A stretch of 64,000 bases of DNA from Dryococelus australis (taxonomy: Eukaryota > Arthropoda > Insecta > Phasmatodea > Phasmatidae). The notes under the pieces were generated by a model. The model worked only from the letters and a program-made list of their open reading frames with translations. It was not told the origin of the DNA and searched no databases. This document shows positions 57,607 to 64,000 of this stretch, piece after piece. The DNA lies in assembly GCA_029891345.1 (NCBI GenBank), contig CM057002.1:19296295-19360294 (forward strand), written 5' to 3'. The translations under genes and the position numbers were made by a program. Position 1 is the first letter of the stretch. Each line of letters starts with the position of its first letter.

Positions 57607-58589
57607 ATGCGTACAAAACTTGTGTCAGGGGCGTAACTTACCATAAGTTTCCCCCCCATTATCCGCATACCCCGCATTGTTGGTGGAAGGGACTCGAAGG
57701 CATACGTATTTAGGAATCTCCAGGAACAATTGCATGGAATGACGATTGAAAATACTTGAGTGTGGGGAAATCCACAGCACGTCACTGCACTTGTTCATGT
57801 GCTAATATTGTGTTGACAGCAAGATGCAAGTGTGTATATTTTCAGGGCATTTAAAACACAGTCTTGAACCAAATGTGCAAACGAGAAAACTGTGTTGTAT
57901 TAACGTAGGGTGACGGAGTCGACAAGGTTTTAAAGTTTGCTGCATGTGGTTGTGTTGCAAACGTAAGTAGTACTCTTGAAATCTTATCGTGGAAAGGATA
58001 TTCGACAAGTGGCTTCGACTTTGTCACTGTTTAACTCTGTTGTCACCTTGGAATCGGTAAGTAAGTATAGTGGTGATTACGAACACTCGACCATCATGCA
58101 ATGATGGCACAACTAAGGCCCTCGTTTATGTATGCTTTGTCGAAGTAAAAGTGGCAACCCCTTTTGTGGAGGATGTCGGTGGCGGCAGGCTGTTGCATTA
58201 ACTTTCTAAGAATCTCCTCTCTCGGCGCATACCGACGCGAGAAAATTCTGGGTCAGGACGCCCTACCACCATAAATACCACCGGTGCGACAGGGTCGGCA
58301 GTCTGATGGGCATCTTGCGAATTGCGGTGAAGAGTGAACCGACGACGGACGAGTGTGGGTGCGGAGGGCAAGGTATGCGGCTGTGCGGAGGGCGAGTAGT
58401 GTGTGGCTGTGTCCGAGGGTGCTCCAGAACGTTCCGGACAAGACAGACGGCTGATATCTGGATTGAAACAAGGCGGGACTCTATTGTTTGTTTTATTGTG
58501 TCCTTAAGATCTATTTTCAATACATAGCTGTACAAAAACATTTAACAAGTAAAATTACAGTATACAAAGTTTATATACTAGACATAGTA

Positions 58590-58632
58590 CACACACACAC
58601 ACATTATATATATGTATATATATATATATGTA
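58590..58632. repeat. (CA)n(TA)n microsatellite
   Basis: Compound dinucleotide run ACACACACACAC followed by ATATATATG-type units. It explains the Tyr/Ile/Val-rich frame at 58488-58724. Confidence 0.9.
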
Positions 58633-59395
58633 TAGTCAGATTACACATGCACCTATCATGTTGTAAGGACGAGTGGTGCAGACCTGATTGTAAATACTGT
58701 AACTGTCAAATATTAAATATATGATTTAGTAGTAATTCAGTACGTGTTAACATTTTTTTATGAATACTAGGGTTTTTTTTTTTTTTTTTAATATGAGTTT
58801 TACATAGTTGGTGATAGCTATTCATTTTCGCGATATTAAGTCGTGTTTTTAAATTTTTTTTTCATATAAATTAACTCTTTTTTTAAATTTAATTAAGACC
58901 TCCATCTCTAAATGAATATAAGCCCACACACTTTTGTGGAGTTGGATATTACACTTGTATTACTGAATTTTGTGTACTTGTCTCAAAACTCTTTTGGCAG
59001 TTTTTCATTTTTGCTATAAATTTTTCCGGTCTATTTTTGAAAATATTTTCGATGATAATTTTTCGGTAAAGTAATACTTCTGAACATAGACTAACCGCGA
59101 TAGGACCTGGAACCATTCGGAAACGGAAATTGCACATGCACATCTTGCAATACGCTGTTCACGGTTACCTGAGCAGCACTTCCGAAATCAACGTTTGGAA
59201 AATGTCACTGCTCGTTCGTTCTTATAGTGCATATTGTATGTAACGTACACACTCGCTGGCGCGCGCCCGGTAAAGGTGGTAACTACGGAAGGAAAGTAAT
59301 TCCATGTCTTATTGTTGGATTAAAATTGTTAGGTAAGCATGCGTCAATGTTGAAATTACTTATTTTGCTGTCTGTCTTTTGACGTGAGTACTTAT

Positions 59396-60232
59396 TTAAA
59401 TTTGCAACCATAGTGGGAGGAATTCCAGAAAATCCGATGATAAAATCGGGGGATACAGTTTGGCATTCAGCTTCGAATCTATCATCTACATTACATTCAA
59501 AATTAAATTACACCACTCGATTGCCAAAGTATCAAAGAATATGTTACTTTGAGCGAGGACTGCGAAGCATCGCGCGCGGAGGAGGATGCCGCAATTTGAG
59601 TTCCGTTTCGCCGCCTCATAACTTATACGTAGTATAGCTTTTGACTAGAAAAATATACGATGCTCGTTTATGTTTTAATCGACAGCTATCGTCAATATCA
59701 ATCGATTGCGTTTATAAAACATTTGTGTGGAGTGGTTATGATGAAATTGTACAGGTTTAATGCAAAAAATTAAGAAAACTTCACACAATGTTGGCATATA
59801 CTCGTCAAAAAGCCAAGTCTAAATACAGAAATCGTATACGGTTGGAAAGAGAATCTCAAAAGCAACCCAGTGATATAGGTCGTTCACGGTAAAGTGAGCA
59901 CTTTTGAAGCCCTAGCTACTTTTTTTCTTTCAACCAATTTTTATCCTTTCACCACTTGTTAATATAAACCCTGCCATATGAGTAACACACACACAGTGTA
60001 TACATTCACCATACCCAAAACCAAAAGTCCGAGGCCGCAATGAAATGTATTTATTGGTTATTATGTCTGACGAAACAACTTCAAAAATACCCATAAAACC
60101 CCATATGATCGATTAAAGCAGTGCCGGTTACGTAAAAAAAAAAAAACCATAAATGCGTCCGAATCCGTCAATGTAGACGTATTCACGCAAAACAAACGGC
60201 CGTGTCCCAAACACAGCCACATCCCATTTTTT
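59396..60232 (+). repeat. Repeat C, copy 2, inserted in family A
   Basis: Matches 29425-30045 in order (TTTGCAACCATAGTGGGAGG, ATCGGGGGATACAGTTTGGC, TGCCAAAGTATCAAAGAATA, CCAGTGATA/CCCATAAAACCC, CGGCCGTGTCC). Without its internal A-s insertion it is about 625 bp. Being inserted in A9 shows that repeat C is itself a mobile unit and not a local duplication. Confidence 0.78.
59876..60087 (-). mobile_element. Short family A-s MITE, nested, one end decayed
   Basis: The left end TAGGTCGTTCACGGTAAAGT and interior (CACACACAGTGTATACATTC, GCCGCAATGAAATGTATTTA) match the A-s copy 48818-49055. The right terminal repeat is reduced to ACTTCAAAAA. TA at 59874-59875 and 60088-60089 flanks it. Excising it rejoins CCAGTGATA and CCCATAAAAC as in repeat C copy 1. 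Confidence 0.82.
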
Positions 60233-60403
60233 AAATATGTAAGTATAATGATTTGCAAACCGATAGACTTGACTGCCTCGCGAATAGTGAGCAGACTCAT
60301 AGTAATGTTAATGTTGCGTATATTGGAAGAGTAGACAGCATGCGTACAAGTAGATCTTGACCAGGTCTTCCAGAAGTGCTCAGTTTACCGTGAACGGCGT
60401 ATA

Positions 60404-61157
60404 CTGTCTTTGGCCGTGGTTACACGAGTGATGTTAAGCACGTTCGGCTAAATACAGTCGGTAGCTATGTCTGAACAAGTTTAAAAACAGAACATGTTTT
60501 CGCGGTTACACACCCAAAGCAGAATGAAATTAATGGAAATTCTAACCTCAACAAACCTGGAACTTAAAATGTATGATATTTAACATTTATCACTATTGAT
60601 CTTTTTCATTCTTATGACACCTGTATTTTTACTGTAATTGCATATTAGCGGGGTATTAGTACATTCAACCTTAAACTTAAGTTAATATAACAAGTGCAGG
60701 AATTCCCGCCTAATTCAGTAGTATATAATACACTGCTTGTGTACGTCGAAGCAGCCAATAGGAGCGCAGCAGAGAAGTCGTTCGAAACTACTTATGAAAA
60801 CTGTTGACTTTGAACGAGAAACAAGTGGAATCGGAACTCGTTCGAAGGTAATGTAACCTCTTCAATAGCTGAACTTGTTTAAAGTGAAGTAGTTCTGCCA
60901 GCATCCCGTGTACCCGCGGCCTTTGTTCTCCGTGTACACGGTTGCAGCAGCTGATGGAGCAGCGAGCGCTTGCAGACGTCGTAGTGCAGAGGTGATCCGC
61001 TCTGACGCTCGCAGACTCCTTTGTCGCGGAGCTGGGCGTGTTCCGTGACTGTGACAGCGTATCACGCCGAGACAGATTCACAGTTGCGAACGAACGTCCC
61101 TGCACAAGTCTAGCGGAGAAACTGAGAAGAAATTAAAACAAGCAGATTGAGGGCTGT
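60404..61157. other. Unclassified stretch between A9 and the 26-bp satellite
   Basis: An AT-rich left part precedes a GC-richer right part (60900-61100) with an inverted CCGTGTAC/GTACACGG pair near 60908-60942. Frames of up to 105 codons on the minus strand have no recognisable motif. A possible end-like GGCCGTGGTTACACGAG at 60413 had no inverted partner that I could find. Confidence 0.3.
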
Positions 61158-61327
61158 TCACGGTTAAGTAGGTACTTTTGAAATCACGGTAAAGTAGGCA
61201 CTTTTTAAATCACGGTAAAGTAGACACTTTTTAAATCACGATATAGTAGGCACGTTTGAAATCACGATATAGTAGGTACTTTTGAAATCACGGATTAAAG
61301 TAGGTACTTTTGAAATCATGGTAAAGG
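61158..61327. repeat. 26-bp satellite built from a MITE terminus, about 6.5 units
   Basis: Units of 26 bp start at 61158, 61184, 61210, 61236, 61262 and 61288 (the last is 28 bp), with a partial unit at 61316. The consensus is TCACGGTAAAGTAGGTACTT then TTGAAA. The first unit is preceded by GGGCTGT, so it reads as the family A terminus (GGCTGTTCACGGTAAAGTGA then GCACTTTTGAAATC). The array is thus a tandem amplification of the MITE terminal repeat. Confidence 0.92.
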
Positions 61328-61570
61328 TATAAATATGAAATTCTTTGTTCGCGCTCCTAAAAGTGCGTATTTAGCTTTAGGCAATGATATTTCAAAGAGA
61401 CCTCTAACAAAGTTTGCTGTAATTTACTTGTAGTGTTAAGGAATTATCGTGGCGTCTTAATTTTAAAACAGTATCAGGATAAAAGTACGAACATTTCTAC
61501 CATTTAATTATTTTAAAGAACCATTCTAATCGTGTTAAACTTCCCTCACTAATGCAATGAGGACAGGTTG

Positions 61571-61944
61571 GTACTGGATGTTCACTGTCAACAGAGTATT
61601 TTCGAAATCAACCTTTGAAAAAGTCACTACCTCCACCTGTATACATTTTAACGGACACACTTGACTGGCGGAAATCTAGTTCCATGACTTAGCGTTAAAT
61701 TTATAGTGCTAGGCGAACATTTGTGAATATTGAGATTATTTCTTTTATTTTCTTATTTTTAATGCATATAAATGTAAAAATAATAAAATTTGTAAAGTAT
61801 ACATTTTTGTAATGATTTCGCAGTTTCATTTGACCGACGCAATGCTATGTAATTTTACTTGTTGTGGAAGAATACACCATGTGCGTAAAAGTAGATCTTA
61901 AGCTGTGGTTTTAAAAGTGTCCAGTTTACCGTGGAAAGCCCATA
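61571..61944 (+). mobile_element. Family A MITE (copy A10)
   Basis: GGATGTTCACTGTCAACAGA, AAATCAACCTTTGAAAAAGT, TACATTTTAACGGACACA, GTTCCATGACTTAGCG, CATTTGACCGACGC, AAGTAGATCTTAAGCTGTGG and the right end CAGTTTACCGTGGAAAGCCC follow the family A order, with a shortened middle. It is non-coding and moderately diverged. Confidence 0.84.
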
Positions 61945-64000
61945 GTTGTTGGGTCGTTGGATAGGCATGTATTATAAGTTACTTGTAGGTTTTTTTTTTA
62001 TTCGTAACCTTTCTGTTTCCAGTTCAGATTCCTCTTGTGCACTCGTGTCGCGCCAGCTGGTGTTGCATAGACCTTACTAAAACATCTCGCCTCCTTCAAC
62101 TACTCTCGTTATTACCAAACCGTAAACGAGTTTACGACACAAACCTCTTTCAGCTTAGGTTTCGAGTGGTCGTGCAGGTCAAAGTGGAGTGACTTTCAGA
62201 ACTTTGAAATGCATGTACACTTGGCATGTCCTAATATGATTAAGAACTGCGGGAAGTGTGAATTTAAAGCGCTGGATTTTTCAATATGCGGTCGACAGCG
62301 ACATTAATGCAGGTTGCGTGATTGGCGAATCCGAACGTGTAACCTTTTTGTAGTAATCGTAACCACAGTCTTTTTTTTTTACATTTAAAATAATTGCCCG
62401 TTTTAATCGTATTATTTACGAATCGTGGAATTGAAAAACGTTTACTGGTGCATTAACTGCCATTAGTCTTGAGTGAGTTTGCACGTTGCAATTTATTTGT
62501 TCTGCGCTTCATTAAAAGTACGGTCACAAAATGCTTGTGGTATTAAATTTGGTGTGGGGGGGAGGGGCAGGTGATGACGTGTCGACTTGGCGTGAGGTGA
62601 GCATGGCCATGCCGAGATAAACCCGGCGAACTCGGTCAACCCTTCCATATTCAAACCCTCTCCAGTCCACCTCATAATGGCATGGTATGAAACTTAAACT
62701 ATACAAACACCAATTCTTAGTTCGTGTATTTCAAATGTCATCACTTCCCTTTCAAACATTTTCTTATACATTTAAATATCAACATTTTTGTGATGCCCAG
62801 TAAAATGAGTAGAATGGTCACAGAGGAAAGCTGCGAGTCAGTGCTGCTAAGAAATTCAGCAGTCATCTGTGAATCTATCCATGACGTCAATTGGCAATTG
62901 CAGTCATCTTTCCAAGACATTGTAGTAAACGAAATAATGCCGTATGGCATCTGCGTCGTCGGGACGAAAGATTTTTCTCTGGCATTTTTCGTAGTGAGTA
63001 GACTTCGTATTACTATGGATTACATTTACTTTTAGAAAGGAAAAAAGATTGAAACGAGTTACGGGAATGAATTTAAAATGCGTGTGTGGGTGTTTTTTTT
63101 CTCATTAAAAAAAACTGTGTCAATACGCTAGACTATAGCACAGAATTGTTGCTAATGGTTTTCATGGAAATTTGTTATGCGGTCCACCCGTATTTCATTG
63201 TTAAATTTTGAGATACGATTTAAAGTAAAGTAGCTAGCAGTTAAACCCGTACTTCTAGTGAACTAACTCCCGGATATCAAACAATTTTCAACATGTCCCA
63301 CCTGCGACTCTAATTTTAGCTGAAACCAAACATTTTGTTACAATAACTTTTTGAGTTGTATAGGAATCAAGATCTTAAGTCACAATTATCATATTTACGC
63401 TTAAAAAAAAAAAAAATCCAATGAATACAATTTTTCAAATATGTTTTTTTACTACGTTATCGATACCACGTCACGAAACTATGCAATATCCTTAATGTTT
63501 AGAAGAAGAAAAAGTTTGCCTTTTTTTAAACAATTTAAAGCGGGTCACGCACGTCTGAGGCGGGACTCGAGCCGACTTCCCTGTCTTGGCAACGCCAGCC
63601 AGTTGGAGGTCGGGCATCGGCATGTCGCCAACATGGCGGACGTGCTTCAGCAGTGTGTGCAACATTAACATTGTCCGTGTCGATGTTGCGCTGTAGCCGA
63701 GAACACGGAAGAGAGATTTCTGCAGAGCGCATGGCCGTGGGCGGCATGCTTACGTGGCGAGTAGGGCTGTTCAAGGTCATGTCGATGACGTATTTCGAAA
63801 CACTATAAATGACAGCGAAAGAAAATAGTGTCAGAACCTGATATATAATTTTTAAAAATCTTTAGCGTGTTGCAGTTAAATCCAGGAAACAGCTTTTTAA
63901 AGCACGGCTTTCTTTTCTGAGAGTGAGCGAAGAGAAATGGACGGCTCCTGTCAGCGAAGGTCATGAGAGCCGATCTTTACTTCGACGTCATGTAATTTTA
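61945..64000. other. Window end; no gene recognised
   Basis: Mixed AT-rich and GC-richer DNA with only short frames. A weakly tRNA-like GGCTCGAGTCCCGCC on the minus strand near 63560 could be a SINE remnant but lacks an A box. No further Lasp exon was seen. Confidence 0.45.

Larger units (their letters stand above)
59151..60403 (+). mobile_element. Family A MITE (copy A9), split by repeat C
   Basis: The left part 59151-59390 (CGCTGTTCACGGTTACCTGA, AATCAACGTTTGGAAAATGT, CGGTAAAGGTGGTAACTACG, AAAGTAATTCCATGTCTT) and the right part from about 60235 (GACTTGACTGCCTCGCGAAT, GTACAAGTAGATCTTGACCA, CAGTTTACCGTGAACGGCGT) make up one family A element. The 840-bp interior gap is repeat C carrying its own insertion. 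Confidence 0.82.
18233..64000 (+). other. Lasp: Lasp intron 2, presumed to span the rest of the window
   Basis: It starts at donor GTGAGT. No acceptor followed by the expected His-Tyr/Ile-Pro-Lys continuation of Lasp was recognised up to 64000. The interval would then be intronic for at least 45.7 kb and holds all repeats listed after this point. Stretches where nothing was recognised are 18240-19620, 24110-25390, 31000-31940, 32000-32845, 36540-37570, 39550-40020, 40320-42600, 50640-52810, 54275-54900, 57610-59150 and 61950-64000. An independent gene in the CpG-rich part cannot be excluded. Confidence 0.5.

Noticed and set aside
58426-58435. AGAACGTTCC, a heat-shock-element-like palindrome
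   Set aside because: A single short motif with no nearby gene or repeated GAA units; expected by chance in 64 kb.
61158-61327. Regular repeats that could suggest a CRISPR-like array
   Set aside because: Units are contiguous without spacers and match a MITE terminus; the context is eukaryotic.
63541-63600. tRNA-like B box (GGCTCGAGTCCCGCC, minus strand)
   Set aside because: No A box at the proper distance and no cloverleaf; at best a SINE remnant.

Overview
This window is eukaryotic and reads as an insect genome, probably from a hemimetabolous (polyneopteran-like) species with large introns. The evidence is two host exons with canonical GT/AG splice sites, a nuclear tRNA gene, a tRNA-derived SINE of a type widespread in such insects, a CR1-type LINE, Tc1/mariner transposons and many short inverted-repeat (MITE-like) elements. 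The species assignment is inference. No bacterial gene, operon, CRISPR array or recognisable LTR element was seen.

Host genes. One protein-coding gene is supported: the 5' end of Lasp (LIM and SH3 domain protein) on the + strand. Coding exon 1 (5856-5924) and exon 2 (18138-18232) together encode all but the last zinc ligand of the N-terminal LIM domain. Intron 1 is 12.2 kb. No later exon was recognised, so intron 2 probably runs to the window end (at least 45.7 kb). A tRNA-Arg(CCT) gene lies about 0.75 kb upstream on the opposite strand.

Layout. 1-5038: AT-rich upstream DNA. 5039-5110: tRNA. About 5640-5855: candidate Lasp promoter and leader. 5925-18137: intron 1, with an inverted-repeat element, two 5'-truncated LINE pieces, a mariner fossil split by a MITE, and a decamer satellite. 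18233-25390: start of intron 2, with a nearly full-length but broken CR1-like LINE (about 19630-24105). 25390-64000: much richer in CpG and packed with small DNA elements: family A (about 425 bp, TA target), short family A-s (about 238 bp), family B, TTAA-flanked families (X, Y, W, Z), a repeat 'C' of unknown class, tRNA-derived SINEs, and two more dead Tc1/mariner transposons.

Most interesting structure. (1) CpG frequency changes abruptly near 25.39 kb. (2) Elements are nested up to three deep, with TA target duplications readable at the junctions. (3) A chain of TTAA-bounded elements shares boundary TTAA tetramers at 55.5-57.6 kb. (4) A 26-bp satellite is built from a MITE terminal repeat. 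All family assignments were made by eye; no alignment or database search was run.
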